Source of the DNA: Pantoea agglomerans NBRC 102470
Lineage (GTDB): Bacteria; Pseudomonadota; Gammaproteobacteria; Enterobacterales; Enterobacteriaceae
DNA: 64,000 nt
Assembly: GCF_001598475.1 (NCBI RefSeq)
Contig: NZ_BCZA01000001.1
Span: 434,001-498,000 of the forward strand
Direction of reading: 5' to 3'
In this document: piece by piece, positions 1-9,161 of the stretch
How positions within the stretch are numbered: position 1 is the stretch's first letter
Layout: every line of letters starts with the position of its first letter
Notes under the pieces: model-generated
Told to the model about the DNA's origin: nothing
Databases searched by the model: none
The model's input: only the letters and a program-made list of their open reading frames with translations
Made by a program: the position numbers and the translations under genes

Positions 1-774
1 AGCGATATGTCGACCATGCGTCTCTCACTCTGGACCGGCCTGCTCAGCGCGGTAGTCTACAACCAGAACCGTCAGCAGAGCCGCGTGCGCCTGTTTGAGA
101 GCGGCTTACGCTTTGTGCCGGATACCCAGGCAGATTTGGGCATCCGTCAGGATCTTATGCTGGCTGGCGTCATCAGCGGTAACCGCGTTGAAGAGCACTG
201 GGATCTGGCGCGTCAGACAGTTGACTTCTATGATTTGAAAGGCGATTTAGAATCGCTGCTCGATTTAACCGGCAAACTGGATGACATCAGCTTCCGTGCT
301 GAAGCGAATCCGGCGTTGCATCCAGGACAGAGCGCGGCGATTTATTTGCATGATGAACATATCGGATTTATCGGCGTGGTTCATCCTGAGCTGGAACGTA
401 AGCTTGATCTCAATGGCCGCACCTTAGTCTTTGAACTGCTTTGGAATAAGGTCGCAGACCGCGTCCTGCCTGACGCGCGCGAGATTTCTCGCTTCCCGGC
501 GAACCGTCGTGATATTGCCGTTGTGGTGGCTGAAAACGTCCCCGCAGCAGATATCATCGCGGAGTGTAAGAAAGTTGGCGTAAATCAGGTAGTTGGCGTA
601 AACTTGTTTGACGTGTACCGCGGTAAGGGCGTTTCTGAGGGCTACAAGAGCCTCGCAATCAGCCTGATTTTGCAGGATACCAGCCGGACACTCGAAGAAG
701 AGGAGATTGCCGCGACCGTTGGCAAATGCGTTGCGGCATTAAAAGAGCGATTCCAGGCAACCTTGAGGGATTGA
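1..774 (+). CDS. pheT: Phenylalanine--tRNA ligase beta subunit, 3' part only
   Basis: This is the C-terminal 257 codons of the beta chain of the alpha2-beta2 phenylalanyl-tRNA synthetase, which charges tRNA-Phe in the cytoplasm. The open frame runs in from before base 1, so the start is outside the window; the E. coli protein is about 795 residues. The last roughly 95 residues, from [12 protein letters not shown] to the end, are the ferredoxin-fold anticodon-binding domain that holds the tRNA anticodon. The stop lies 4 bases before ihfA, matching the pheST-ihfA operon of enterics. Near-identity to the enteric protein makes the call secure. Confidence 0.97.
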
Positions 775-778
775 ACCT

Positions 779-1081
779 ATGGCGCTTACAAAAGCTGAGA
801 TGTCAGAGTACCTGTTTGAGAAACTCGGGCTGAGCAAACGCGATGCCAAAGAGTTAGTAGAGCTGTTTTTCGAAGAGGTACGTCGCGCTTTGGAGAATGG
901 AGAACAGGTAAAACTGTCTGGGTTTGGTAATTTTGACCTGCGTGACAAAAACCAGCGTCCTGGCAGAAACCCGAAAACGGGTGAAGATATTCCGATTACT
1001 GCGCGTCGCGTAGTAACGTTCCGCCCAGGACAGAAGCTGAAAAGCCGCGTAGAGAACGCTACACCCAAAGAGACTGACTGA
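779..1081 (+). CDS. ihfA: Integration host factor subunit alpha
   Basis: IHF alpha pairs with IHF beta to bind specific DNA sites and bend them by more than 160 degrees, serving as an architectural factor in transcription, replication and recombination. The 100-residue length fits the family (E. coli 99). Visible landmarks are the N-terminal start [18 protein letters not shown], the GFGNF turn near residues 48-52 and the beta-arm [10 protein letters not shown] that enters the minor groove. It starts 4 bases after pheT and ends just before a strong terminator, so it is the last gene of the pheT transcript. In E. coli IHF represses its own operon. Confidence 0.98.
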
Positions 1082-1094
1082 ATTTCAGCGTTTC

Positions 1095-1121
1095 AAAAAG
1101 GCCGCGCAAGCGGCCTTTTTT
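1095..1121 (+). terminator. Rho-independent terminator after ihfA
   Basis: GGCCGC at 1100-1105 pairs with GCGGCC at 1110-1115 around a GCAA tetraloop. A run of five A precedes the stem and six T follow it. It lies 14 bases after the ihfA stop and closes the pheT-ihfA transcript. Confidence 0.93.
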
Positions 1122-1260
1122 CATGGTTTCAGTACGCAGTAATCCCGCTTCCCGCGCCCGTTATTCTCCCTGACGGCAAAGAGCAAACCGCCTCATCTGC
1201 CTTTCTTTTTTCTGCAATCCCTCTACAATCAAATCTCTGTTTTCTCAGCTAATCCCGCTT

Positions 1261-2244
1261 ATGTCTCTGCTCGACCAGCTCGCGCGCCAGGCCGACCAGC
1301 GCGGCCAGAAATGGCTTATTGTGTTAGCACTTATGCTCTCTGCACTGCTCTGTCTCAGCCTGTGTGCCGGTGACAGCTGGATCGCGCCCTCAGACTGGTT
1401 CACGGAAAGCGGCAGGCTCTTTGTCTGGCAGTTGCGGCTGCCCCGCAGTCTGGCGGTGGTGCTGGTCGGGGCATCGCTGGCGGTATGCGGTGTGGTGATG
1501 CAGGCGCTGTTTACAAATCCGCTGGCGGAGCCCGGCCTGCTCGGCGTCTCAAACGGTGCCGGTATTGGCCTGGTGCTCGGCGTGCTGCTGGGCAGCGGCT
1601 CGCTGTGGAGCCTTGGGCTGGCGGCGATGGCCGGTGCGCTGATTATTACGCTCATCCTGCTGCATTTTGCCCATCGTCAGCTCTCGGTCACCCGGCTGTT
1701 GCTTACCGGCGTGGCGCTGGGGATTATCTGTAGTGCCATCATGACCTGGGCGGTCTACTTCAGCACCAGCCTCGATCTGCGTCAGTTGATGTACTGGATG
1801 ATGGGGGGATTCAGCGGGATTGACTGGCGCTATGGCTGGATGATGCTGGCGCTGCTGCCGGTGATGCTGGCCCTGGGAGCGACCGGGCAGATTCTTAATC
1901 TGCTGGCGCTGGGCGAGACATCTGCCCGCCAGCTCGGACTGTCTCTCTTCTACTGGCGTAACCTGCTGGTGCTCGCCATGGGCTGGCTGGTCGGCATCAG
2001 CGTCGCGATGGCCGGTGCTATTGGCTTTGTCGGACTGGTGATCCCGCATCTGCTGCGTATGAGCGGCATCAGCGATCACCGTTATCTGCTGCCGGCATCG
2101 GCGCTGGCTGGCGCCGGTGTATTACTGGCAGCCGATATTGTGGCACGCCTGGCGCTGACGTCGGCGGAATTACCGATAGGCGTCGTGACGGCGACACTGG
2201 GCGCGCCGCTGTTTATTATTTTACTGGTGAAATCTTCACGCTAG
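1261..2244 (+). CDS. btuC: Vitamin B12 ABC importer, permease subunit
   Basis: BtuC is the inner-membrane permease of the BtuCD-F cobalamin importer. It acts as a homodimer with about ten transmembrane helices per subunit, passing B12 from periplasmic BtuF to the cytoplasm. The 327-residue product matches the family length (E. coli 326). It has the FecCD-type pattern: alternating hydrophobic helices, the [16 protein letters not shown] segment and the GFVGLVIPH coupling-helix region that contacts BtuD. btuE and btuD follow in the same direction, as in E. coli. I see no cobalamin riboswitch in the 139 bases after the ihfA terminator, so expression may come from a weak local promoter. Confidence 0.96.
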   Translation: MSLLDQLARQADQRGQKWLIVLALMLSALLCLSLCAGDSWIAPSDWFTESGRLFVWQLRLPRSLAVVLVGASLAVCGVVMQALFTNPLAEPGLLGVSNGAGIGLVLGVLLGSGSLWSLGLAAMAGALIITLILLHFAHRQLSVTRLLLTGVALGIICSAIMTWAVYFSTSLDLRQLMYWMMGGFSGIDWRYGWMMLALLPVMLALGATGQILNLLALGETSARQLGLSLFYWRNLLVLAMGWLVGISVAMAGAIGFVGLVIPHLLRMSGISDHRYLLPASALAGAGVLLAADIVARLALTSAELPIGVVTATLGAPLFIILLVKSSR

Positions 2245-2294
2245 CTTCGGCTGGCGACTCTGCATCCACAACAGCATCCACAACAGGAAACAGC

Positions 2295-2840
2295 ATGAAC
2301 ATTTATCAAACTGAACTGGTTACGCTCGATGGGGAAAAAACCACGCTGTCACAATGGCAGGGCAAGGTACTGCTGGTGGTCAATGTTGCCTCGAAATGTG
2401 GTCTGACGCCGCAATATGAAGAGCTGGAGAACCTGCAGAAAGCCTGGCAGGATCAGGGCTTCAGCGTACTCGGTTTTCCCTGCAACCAGTTTCTGGAGCA
2501 GGAGCCGGGCAGCAGTGAGGAGATTAAAACCTTCTGCAGCACCACGTATGGCGTTACGTTCCCGATGTTTGCCAAAACCGAGGTGAATGGCGCAGGCCGC
2601 CATCCGCTCTATGCCCAGCTGATTGCGGCCCGACCTGACGCGGTGCGCCCGGAAGGCAGCGGCTTTTACGAGCGTATGGAGAGCAAAGGACGCGCGCCGA
2701 AAGAGCAGGGCGACATCCTGTGGAACTTCGAAAAATTCCTTATTGGCCGTGACGGCAGCGTGATCCAGCGTTTTGCACCTGACATGACGCCGGAAGATCC
2801 GATCATTCTGGAAACCATTAAGCAGGCGCTGGCAAAATAG
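2295..2840 (+). CDS. btuE: Glutathione/thioredoxin peroxidase BtuE
   Basis: BtuE is a non-selenium glutathione-peroxidase-family enzyme that reduces hydrogen peroxide and lipid hydroperoxides. It sits inside the B12 gene cluster but is not needed for B12 uptake. The product is 181 residues, as expected. The catalytic cysteine is C35 in NVASKCGLT, in the position used by selenocysteine in animal enzymes. The family motif FPCNQF is near residue 60 and WNFEKFLI near residue 147. No signal peptide is visible, so it should be cytoplasmic. The stop codon directly abuts the btuD start, implying co-transcription and probably translational coupling. Confidence 0.96.
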   Translation: MNIYQTELVTLDGEKTTLSQWQGKVLLVVNVASKCGLTPQYEELENLQKAWQDQGFSVLGFPCNQFLEQEPGSSEEIKTFCSTTYGVTFPMFAKTEVNGAGRHPLYAQLIAARPDAVRPEGSGFYERMESKGRAPKEQGDILWNFEKFLIGRDGSVIQRFAPDMTPEDPIILETIKQALAK

Positions 2841-3590
2841 ATGCTGTTGCGCCTGCAACAGGCCGCCGTCCCCGGACGGCTGCTGCCACTGACCGGTGAG
2901 CTTGCCGCCGGTCAGCTGCTGCACGTGGCAGGCCCGAACGGTGCAGGCAAAAGCACCTTACTCAGTGTGATTGCGGGACTGCAGCCCGCCTCCGGCACGG
3001 TGCTGCTGGACGAACAGCCGCTGAGTGACTGGAATGGCGCAGCGATGGCCCGGGTTCGCGGCTGGCTGCCTCAGCAGCAGGCACCGCTGAATCAGATGCC
3101 GGTCTGGCACTATTTGCGTCTGCATCTGAAACAGGCGGGGGGGCAGACAGACGATCGCCTCAGCACGCTGCTGAAACGGCTTCAGCTGCAGGATAAGTTA
3201 TCGCGTTCACTGACCCGGCTCTCCGGTGGTGAATGGCAGCGCGTCAGGCTGGCGGCGGTTTGTGTGCAGATTGATCCCCACATCAATCCACACGGGCGGC
3301 TGCTGATCCTTGATGAGCCCATGACCGCGCTGGATATCGCCCAGCAAAAAGCGGTGGACGATCTGATTGCCGACCTGTGCGCGGCGGGCATCAGCGTTAT
3401 CGCCAGCAGTCACGACCTCAACCACAGCCTGCAACAGGCGGATCGGGTCTGGCTGATGGATAAGGGAGCGTTGATTGCGCAGGGTGAACCGGCTGAGGTT
3501 CTGACGCCGCAGCGCCTGACACCGATCTACCAGATTGCTTTCCGGCAGCTTGAACTTGAAGGACGCACGCTGCTGACCGTATTGCCCTGA
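2841..3590 (+). CDS. btuD: Vitamin B12 ABC importer, ATPase subunit
   Basis: BtuD is the cytoplasmic ATPase that powers the BtuC permease dimer. The sequence shows Walker A GPNGAGKST (residues 31-39), the ABC signature LSGGEWQRV near residue 130, Walker B LLILDEP and the switch histidine in SSHDLNHS. Length is 249 residues, like E. coli. The start codon follows the btuE stop with no gap. Together with btuC upstream this gives the membrane and energy parts of the importer; the periplasmic binding protein BtuF and outer-membrane receptor BtuB are not in this window. Confidence 0.97.
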   Translation: MLLRLQQAAVPGRLLPLTGELAAGQLLHVAGPNGAGKSTLLSVIAGLQPASGTVLLDEQPLSDWNGAAMARVRGWLPQQQAPLNQMPVWHYLRLHLKQAGGQTDDRLSTLLKRLQLQDKLSRSLTRLSGGEWQRVRLAAVCVQIDPHINPHGRLLILDEPMTALDIAQQKAVDDLIADLCAAGISVIASSHDLNHSLQQADRVWLMDKGALIAQGEPAEVLTPQRLTPIYQIAFRQLELEGRTLLTVLP

Positions 3591-3658
3591 CACTTGCTAC
3601 CCGGCGGGCTTTACCGCTACATTAAGCCGGTTGCAACTTCTGATAAGGACATTTGGCG

Positions 3659-4117
3659 ATGCGCCTGGGTTTGCTGATTTTAGTTCTGCTGCTGACGGGA
3701 TGCAGTCATCACGCTCCGCCGATTAATGGCCGTCTTTCCGATTCGATCACCGTGATTGCGGAACTGAACGATCAGCTCGGTAACTGGCGTGGGACGCCTT
3801 ATCGCTATGGCGGCATGAGTCGTAACGGGGTTGACTGCTCCGGCTTTGTCTATCTGACTTTCCGCGATAAATTTGCGCTGCAACTGCCGCGCACCACCTC
3901 AGCTCAAAGCGATATCGGCACCCGAATCAGCAAAGACGAGCTGCTGCCAGGCGATCTGGTCTTCTTCAAAACCGGTCGCGGGGAGAATGGCCTGCATGTG
4001 GGCATTTATGACACCGATAATGCCTTTATTCATGCCTCAACCAGCCAGGGCGTCATCCGCTCCTCGCTCGACAATGTCTACTGGCGAAAAGTGTTCTGGC
4101 AGGCCCGTCGTATTTAA
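3659..4117 (+). CDS. nlpC: NlpC lipoprotein, NlpC/P60 peptidase
   Basis: This is a small cell-envelope lipoprotein with an NlpC/P60 cysteine-peptidase domain, the fold that cuts peptide stems of peptidoglycan. The signal peptide ends in the lipobox LLTGC (C15). The catalytic cysteine lies in GVDCSGF and the histidine in GLHVGIYD. I start at the ATG at 3659 because AAGGAC at 3645-3650 sits 8 bases upstream; a TTG at 3653 in the same frame would leave only 2 bases. The product is 152 residues (E. coli 154). It follows btuD as in other enterics. Confidence 0.93.
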   Translation: MRLGLLILVLLLTGCSHHAPPINGRLSDSITVIAELNDQLGNWRGTPYRYGGMSRNGVDCSGFVYLTFRDKFALQLPRTTSAQSDIGTRISKDELLPGDLVFFKTGRGENGLHVGIYDTDNAFIHASTSQGVIRSSLDNVYWRKVFWQARRI

Positions 4118-4412
4118 ACGCAGGTCCGGGGAATCAGACTTAAGTCCAATTTTAAATAGAGTTAAAACAGAGAGTAAAAGGTTTATTTTAAATGACAGTT
4201 ATTGAGCGTGGGTTTTAATAAACATAATAAAAGCTTATTTAATTCCACTAATAACCGCTGCTTTATCGCTACTATTTGGCTTAAGGGTGATCGCCTGCTG
4301 CCAAACGGCAATGGAAGAGTAAAGAAGTTCGTCTCTTCAATGATTTGGCACTATTGCCTGCGCCTGACCATTACTATACGATATCCCCATCGCCGCATAT
4401 TCTGGCATTAAA

Positions 4413-5159
4413 ATGAAAATTCATCTTTCGGCCGACTATCAGTCGGAAATCTGGTTTTATCCTGTCTGTGATGTTAATGGGCGACTGACCGCTGTCGAGC
4501 TGGTCACGCAGTTTGTGCATGAAAGTGCCCCCATCACCCTGCCGCAGGATCTGTTGCTGCCGCAGCTCGATGAGTCGCAGCAGCTGCGCCTGCTGCAAAG
4601 TCAGATTGGATTGCTGGAGCAGAATCGCGGCTTTTTTGAAGCGCATTCCGTGTCAGCATTTATACGTATTGATGAAGGCATGGCCCGGACGCTGCTGGCC
4701 AGCGAATTAGTGATGCGCAAAATAAAGCAGTTGCCATTCATTCTGTTGAATATCACTGAAACGTTTCCGCAACTAAAACTGGGAAAAAATAATCCCCTGC
4801 TGGCAAGCCTGCATGCTGAGTTTAATTTAGCGATTTCTCATTTCGGCGCGGGTAAGACCCCCTCTAATGCGGTCTACGATAATTTATTCAGCTGCATCTG
4901 CCTGGACAAAGAGTTTATTCATTCGCTGGCAAAGCGCGCTTCATTCGTGCCATTTATTCAGAGCATTATCGATAATTTCCGCGCCCATTGTGACCGGCTC
5001 ATTATTTGTGGCATTGATGACGACGTGCTGCTGGATAAAGTCAGCCAGCTGAGCGGTGCTGAGTTTCAGGGTGCGCTCTTCCCGGTGGTAAAATCTGACG
5101 CGCTGCGTTCGCTGATCTGCGCCGACGATCGTGTGCCATCCGCGCAGCATCCCGGCTGA
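4413..5159 (+). CDS. rflP: Anti-FlhDC factor RflP (YdiV), degenerate EAL protein
   Basis: RflP is an EAL-fold protein that has lost cyclic-di-GMP hydrolysis. In enterics it binds FlhD of the flagellar master regulator FlhD4C2 and promotes its degradation, turning motility down. The 248-residue product aligns along its length with E. coli YdiV: MKIHLS start, VELVTQF in place of the EAL signature, HFGAG in place of the catalytic DDFGTG region, and ICGIDDD in place of EGVE. Conserved acidic metal ligands are missing, so an enzymatic role is unlikely. It sits between nlpC and selO as in E. coli. The 295 bases upstream are AT-rich and I see no other gene in them. Confidence 0.88.
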   Translation: MKIHLSADYQSEIWFYPVCDVNGRLTAVELVTQFVHESAPITLPQDLLLPQLDESQQLRLLQSQIGLLEQNRGFFEAHSVSAFIRIDEGMARTLLASELVMRKIKQLPFILLNITETFPQLKLGKNNPLLASLHAEFNLAISHFGAGKTPSNAVYDNLFSCICLDKEFIHSLAKRASFVPFIQSIIDNFRAHCDRLIICGIDDDVLLDKVSQLSGAEFQGALFPVVKSDALRSLICADDRVPSAQHPG

Positions 5160-5239
5160 TACTTCCTGTTAATCCCCGCTATCAGCGTTACACTAGAGGA
5201 CTAACCTTAAGTAACGCTGAGCATCGCATGGGAGAAACA

Positions 5240-6691
5240 ATGTCCTCAGGCAAGGCCTCTTTTGACAACACCTGGTTCCGTGAACTTACCGGGTGTTACA
5301 CCGCGCTGAACCCCACGCCACTTGCAGGCGGACGCCTGCTGTATCATAACGCACCGCTTGCAGCCTCAATGGGGCTGGATAGCGCGCTCTTTGCCGATAA
5401 GGGGCATGCCGTCTGGCACGGTGCCGCACTGCTGCCCGGCATGCAGCCGCTGGCGCAGGTCTACAGCGGCCATCAGTTTGGCGTCTGGGCGGGCCAGCTT
5501 GGCGACGGGCGCGGCATTCTGCTGGGTGAGCAGCGTCTGGAGGATGGCAGCAAGCTGGACTGGCATCTCAAGGGCGCAGGCCTGACGCCTTATTCCCGCA
5601 TGGGTGATGGACGTGCCGTGATCCGCTCCAGCGTGCGTGAGTTTCTCGCCTCGGAAGCGCTGCATCATCTGGGCATTCCCACCACGCGTGCGCTGACCCT
5701 GTCGATAGGTGATGAACCGGTCTACCGCGAAACAACAGAGCGTGGCGCGATGCTGATGCGCATTTCCCCAAGTCATCTGCGTTTCGGTCATTTCGAGCAT
5801 TTCTTTTACAGCCAGCAGCAGGAGAAAGTGCAGCAACTGGCCGACTACGCCATTCGCCATCACTGGCCGCATCTGGACGCTGAAGCAGACCGCTATCAAC
5901 AGTGGTTTACCGATATTGTGTTACGCACGGCGCGTCTGGTTGCGCTGTGGCAGAGCGTGGGCTTTGCTCATGGAGTGATGAACACGGACAACATGTCGAT
6001 TCTGGGTCTGACCATCGACTATGGCCCCTTTGGTTTTCTGGATGATTATCAGCCTGACTTTATCTGTAATCACAGCGACTATCAGGGGCGCTACAGCTTT
6101 GAAAATCAGCCAATGATCGGTATGTGGAATCTTAACCGGCTGGCACATGCGCTGTCGGGTCTGCTGACCACCGAGCAGTTGCGGACGGCACTGAGCGCCT
6201 ACGAACCTGAACTGATGCGGGTCTGGGGCGAACGGATGCGGGCGAAACTCGGTCTGCTGACGCAGCAGAGCAGCGATAATGAGATTCTGACCGATCTGCT
6301 GGCACTGATGACGCAGGAGCATAGCGATTACACCCTGACGTTCCGCCTGCTCAGTGAGACGCAACAGGCTGACAGCCGTTCACCGCTGCGGGATGAGTTT
6401 ATTGATCGTGAGGCGTTTGATAGCTGGTATCAGCGCTACCGCAGCCGTCTGATGGATGAGCAGGTCAGCGATGCAGAACGTCAGGCCGTGATGAAGGCGG
6501 CCAATCCGGCGGTGATTCTGCGCAACTATCTGGCGCAGCAGGCGATTGAAGAGGCGGAGCGGGGAGAGCAGGGGGCGCTGGCACGTCTGCATCAGGCGTT
6601 ACAGCAACCCTTTAGCGAACAGACAGCCGCTGAATATCGTCAGCGGCCGCCAGACTGGGGCAAAACCCTGGAAGTGAGCTGCTCCAGCTGA
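5240..6691 (+). CDS. selO: Protein adenylyltransferase SelO (YdiU)
   Basis: SelO is a pseudokinase-fold enzyme that transfers AMP from ATP to serine, threonine or tyrosine of target proteins; in E. coli it responds to oxidative stress and modifies redox-linked proteins. Family motifs are clear: [38 protein letters not shown] and GPFGFLDDY, which hold the inverted nucleotide and metal sites. The C-terminus EVSCSS keeps the conserved cysteine where eukaryotic SelO has selenocysteine. I choose the ATG at 5240 (483 residues) because GGGAGA lies just upstream; an in-frame ATG at 5228 has no obvious ribosome site. It converges on aroH with a 7-base gap. Confidence 0.95.
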   Translation: MSSGKASFDNTWFRELTGCYTALNPTPLAGGRLLYHNAPLAASMGLDSALFADKGHAVWHGAALLPGMQPLAQVYSGHQFGVWAGQLGDGRGILLGEQRLEDGSKLDWHLKGAGLTPYSRMGDGRAVIRSSVREFLASEALHHLGIPTTRALTLSIGDEPVYRETTERGAMLMRISPSHLRFGHFEHFFYSQQQEKVQQLADYAIRHHWPHLDAEADRYQQWFTDIVLRTARLVALWQSVGFAHGVMNTDNMSILGLTIDYGPFGFLDDYQPDFICNHSDYQGRYSFENQPMIGMWNLNRLAHALSGLLTTEQLRTALSAYEPELMRVWGERMRAKLGLLTQQSSDNEILTDLLALMTQEHSDYTLTFRLLSETQQADSRSPLRDEFIDREAFDSWYQRYRSRLMDEQVSDAERQAVMKAANPAVILRNYLAQQAIEEAERGEQGALARLHQALQQPFSEQTAAEYRQRPPDWGKTLEVSCSS

Positions 6692-6698
6692 TGCAGAC

Positions 6699-7745
6699 TC
6701 AGAGGCGGTGAGAAACCGCCTCGGCCAGCATGGCGAGCACCTTTTCGCTCTCCTGCCAGCCGAGGCAGGGATCGGTAATCGACTTGCCATAGACCAGCGG
6801 TTCGCCGCTGACGACTTTCTGATTGCCCTCTTCCAGGAAGCTTTCAATCATCACACCGGCAACGGCCTGCGATCCCGCTTTAATCTGTTCTGCCACCTCT
6901 GCCGCGACATCCATCTGACGACGATGCTGCTTCAGGCAGTTACCGTGACTGAAGTCGATCACCAGCTGCTGTGGCAGATTAAATGCCGACAGACTTTCGG
7001 CTGCGGCGGCGACATCACTGGCATGATAGTTAGGCTGTTTGCCGCCACGCAGGATCACATGACCATGCGGGTTGCCGCTGGTCTGATAGATAGTCATCTG
7101 GCCCAGCTTATCGGGCGAAAGGAACATGTGGCTGGCGCGCGCGGCGCGAATCGCATCCACGGCAATCTGTACGTTACCATCGGTACCGTTTTTAAAGCCG
7201 ACCGGGCAGGAGAGGGCCGATGCCATTTCGCGGTGGATCTGGCTTTCGGTGGTGCGTGCGCCAATCGCGCCCCAGCTAATCAGATCGGCAATAAACTGGC
7301 CGATCACCATATCCAGGAATTCCGTGGCGGTAGGCAGGCCCAGCGAGTTGATATCAATCAGCAGCTGGCGGGCGATGCCTATGCCGCGGTTCACATCGTA
7401 GCTCCCATCCAGATCCGGATCGGAGATTAAGCCTTTCCAGCCCACTACGGTGCGCGGCTTTTCAAAGTAGGCACGCATCACAATCTCCAGCCGATCTTCA
7501 TAGCGGCTGCGTAACGCGTTCAGACGCTCAGCATATTCCAGCGCCGCTTTCGGGTCGTGCAGCGAGCAGGGGCCAATCACCACCAGCAGGCGGGGATCTT
7601 CACCCGTCAGAATACGGGCAATACGTTTACGGGCAGCGGTGACATTGTCGGCAATTGCCGGAGAGACAGGATGCTCAGCCGCCAGGCTGGCGGGGGTAAT
7701 CAGACTACCAATGCGTGCGGTACGCAGTTCGTCGGTTTTGTTCAT
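6699..7745 (-). CDS. aroH: 3-deoxy-7-phosphoheptulonate synthase, Trp-sensitive type
   Basis: AroH condenses phosphoenolpyruvate and erythrose 4-phosphate to DAHP, the first step of the shikimate pathway. The 348-residue protein carries the class I motifs VVIGPCSLHD, KPRTVVGWKGL, GARTTESQIHR and DFSHGNC, which hold the metal and phosphate ligands. Best recognition is with E. coli AroH, the tryptophan-inhibited isozyme, and the position beside ppsR/ppsA supports this: PpsA makes the PEP that AroH consumes. I looked for a TrpR operator upstream and found nothing convincing. A GAGGCGGT/ACCGCCTC hairpin at 6702-6722 lies in its last codons and may serve the converging selO transcript. Confidence 0.94.
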   Translation of the reverse strand: MNKTDELRTARIGSLITPASLAAEHPVSPAIADNVTAARKRIARILTGEDPRLLVVIGPCSLHDPKAALEYAERLNALRSRYEDRLEIVMRAYFEKPRTVVGWKGLISDPDLDGSYDVNRGIGIARQLLIDINSLGLPTATEFLDMVIGQFIADLISWGAIGARTTESQIHREMASALSCPVGFKNGTDGNVQIAVDAIRAARASHMFLSPDKLGQMTIYQTSGNPHGHVILRGGKQPNYHASDVAAAAESLSAFNLPQQLVIDFSHGNCLKQHRRQMDVAAEVAEQIKAGSQAVAGVMIESFLEEGNQKVVSGEPLVYGKSITDPCLGWQESEKVLAMLAEAVSHRL

Positions 7746-7896
7746 GGGTTTCTCGAAAACGGTTCTTCGCAGCGGTGAAATACCGGGAAGTGATGGTGGT
7801 CACAATAAACCATTAGTCTGCGAATTCAACCCGGAATTTAATAATGAAATCAAAAGCGACGGCAGCGCCGCTTTACAGTTCAGCGCCGGTTACCCA

Positions 7897-8724
7897 TCAG
7901 TACATGCGGCGAGTCAGGCCCATAATGTCGAGAATTTTGGTCGCAATCTCCTCCACGGAGTAGTTGGTGCTGTTGAGATAGCGGATCTGATGAGTGCGAA
8001 ACAGCGCTTCCACTTCGCCTACCTCCAGCCGGCACTGACGCATCGAGGCGTAACGGGTATTTTCCGCCCGCTCCTGACGTATCGCAGCCAGCCGTTCCGG
8101 GTCGATGGTCAGCCCGAACAGTTTATTCTGATGCGCGCGCAGCGCGGGCGGGAGTTTAAGGTTATCCATATCGTCGGCAATGAATGGATAGTTGGCGGCG
8201 CGAATACCAAACTGCATTGCCAGATAGAGGCTGGTGGGGGTTTTGCCACAGCGTGAGACGCCTAACAGAATCACCTGCGCATCTTCCAGCCCGCGCAGCG
8301 AGATGCCGTCATCATGCGCCAGGGTGTAATCGATGGCCGCGATACGTGCGTCATATTTACCCAGGTTACTGGCATCCAGTCCATGGGTACGGTGTGCCAC
8401 CGGCGCGGGCGATAACCCCAGCTCCTGCTGAAGCGGGGCGACCAGCGCCTGGACGATATCCTGACAAAAGCCGTCACTCTGTACGATGATGTCGCGGACT
8501 TCCGGCGTCACGATGGAGAAAAAGACCAGCGGCCGGACACCGCTCTGCTGATAGAGCGCGTTAATCTGGGCTTTTACCGCCAGCGCCCGCTGAACATTTT
8601 CCACAAACGGCAGCGTCAGGCTGGTGATATTGACCGGAAACTGCGACAGCACCGCATGACCCAGCACTTCAGCCGTAATGGCCGTACCATCGGAGATATA
8701 AAAAACGCTTCTGTCAGTTGTCAT
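7897..8724 (-). CDS. ppsR: PEP synthase regulatory kinase/pyrophosphorylase
   Basis: PpsR is a bifunctional DUF299 enzyme. It inactivates PEP synthase by ADP-dependent phosphorylation of a threonine, and reactivates it by phosphate-dependent removal that yields pyrophosphate. The motif [15 protein letters not shown] around residue 150 is the nucleotide-binding loop, and FYISDGTA opens the domain. I take the ATG at 8724 (275 residues; E. coli 277) because the family begins a few residues before FYISDGTA; an upstream ATG at 8769 adds 15 residues and has no ribosome site. It diverges from its target gene ppsA, the standard arrangement. Confidence 0.95.
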   Translation of the reverse strand: MTTDRSVFYISDGTAITAEVLGHAVLSQFPVNITSLTLPFVENVQRALAVKAQINALYQQSGVRPLVFFSIVTPEVRDIIVQSDGFCQDIVQALVAPLQQELGLSPAPVAHRTHGLDASNLGKYDARIAAIDYTLAHDDGISLRGLEDAQVILLGVSRCGKTPTSLYLAMQFGIRAANYPFIADDMDNLKLPPALRAHQNKLFGLTIDPERLAAIRQERAENTRYASMRQCRLEVGEVEALFRTHQIRYLNSTNYSVEEIATKILDIMGLTRRMY

Positions 8725-8861
8725 AACGAAATCAGCCTCAGACAAGAGTGAGCATTCAGCATGGGCCATGCGATTAAATAAATCATCTCTGATTTTAATT
8801 TCTGGAATGTCTGTCCGGATTATTTGTCTGTCGTTTCATCACGATACTAAAAATGAAAGGG

Positions 8862-8887
8862 TGGCTCGTTGAGCCAGCATTCTTTTT
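8862..8887 (+). terminator. Small hairpin with T-run upstream of ppsA
   Basis: TGGCTC (8862-8867) and GAGCCA (8871-8876) form a perfect 6-base stem with a GTT loop. TCTTTTT begins at 8881. The shape is that of a weak intrinsic terminator pointing toward ppsA. Its role is unknown; it could end a short transcript or be incidental. Confidence 0.4.
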
Positions 8888-9060
8888 AATCCGTCGTTAA
8901 GCCGCAAATAGCCACGCAGTTGTTGCGCAACAAAAATGAATGCTTAAGTGGCTGAAAATCTGCCATTTCCTGTGGCATCAATCATTTAGAGAAAAAAGAC
9001 GACTTTGCGCAACAGCAAAATAATGCGCTCACAATTCCGAAACTGTGGCTGAAATTCTGC

Positions 9061-9074
9061 TTTAACGATTCAAC
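9061..9074 (-). promoter_or_regulatory. Candidate Cra (FruR) operator upstream of ppsA
   Basis: Read on the minus strand the site is GTTGAATCGTTAAA, matching 13 of 14 positions of the enteric Cra consensus RSTGAAWCSNTHHW. Cra activates ppsA in E. coli from an upstream site when fructose 1,6-bisphosphate is low. Its place about 90 bases before the ppsA start codon fits activation. Confidence 0.7.
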
Positions 9075-9161
9075 AGATCGTTATTGAGAGGGTGATATGC
9101 CAGGCTGAAGACAGATTACTCCCTGTGTCCATTCATTGATAATTGATAAAGGATAAGCTCA

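Larger units (their letters stand above)
8725..9161. other. Divergent ppsR-ppsA intergenic region
   Basis: These 437 bases hold no gene I can support. They contain a hairpin followed by T residues (8862-8887), two copies of the palindrome TTGCGCAA (8923-8930, inside the 14-base perfect palindrome TTGTTGCGCAACAA; and 9005-9012), a Cra-like operator (9061-9074) and the ppsA ribosome site AAGGAT just before 9162. The region should hold the promoters of both genes. I could not fix transcription starts. Confidence 0.7.

Noticed and set aside
1122..1260. Cobalamin riboswitch before btuC
   Set aside because: Only 139 bases are available and I see neither the B12-box nor a matching fold. In E. coli the element is at btuB, not btuC.
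4202..4411. 69-residue open frame before rflP
   Set aside because: It starts with TTG, has no ribosome site, and its composition is that of AT-rich noncoding DNA.
7746..7896. TrpR operator before aroH
   Set aside because: A GACTAATGG stretch loosely resembles a half-site, but the symmetrical CTAG core is missing.
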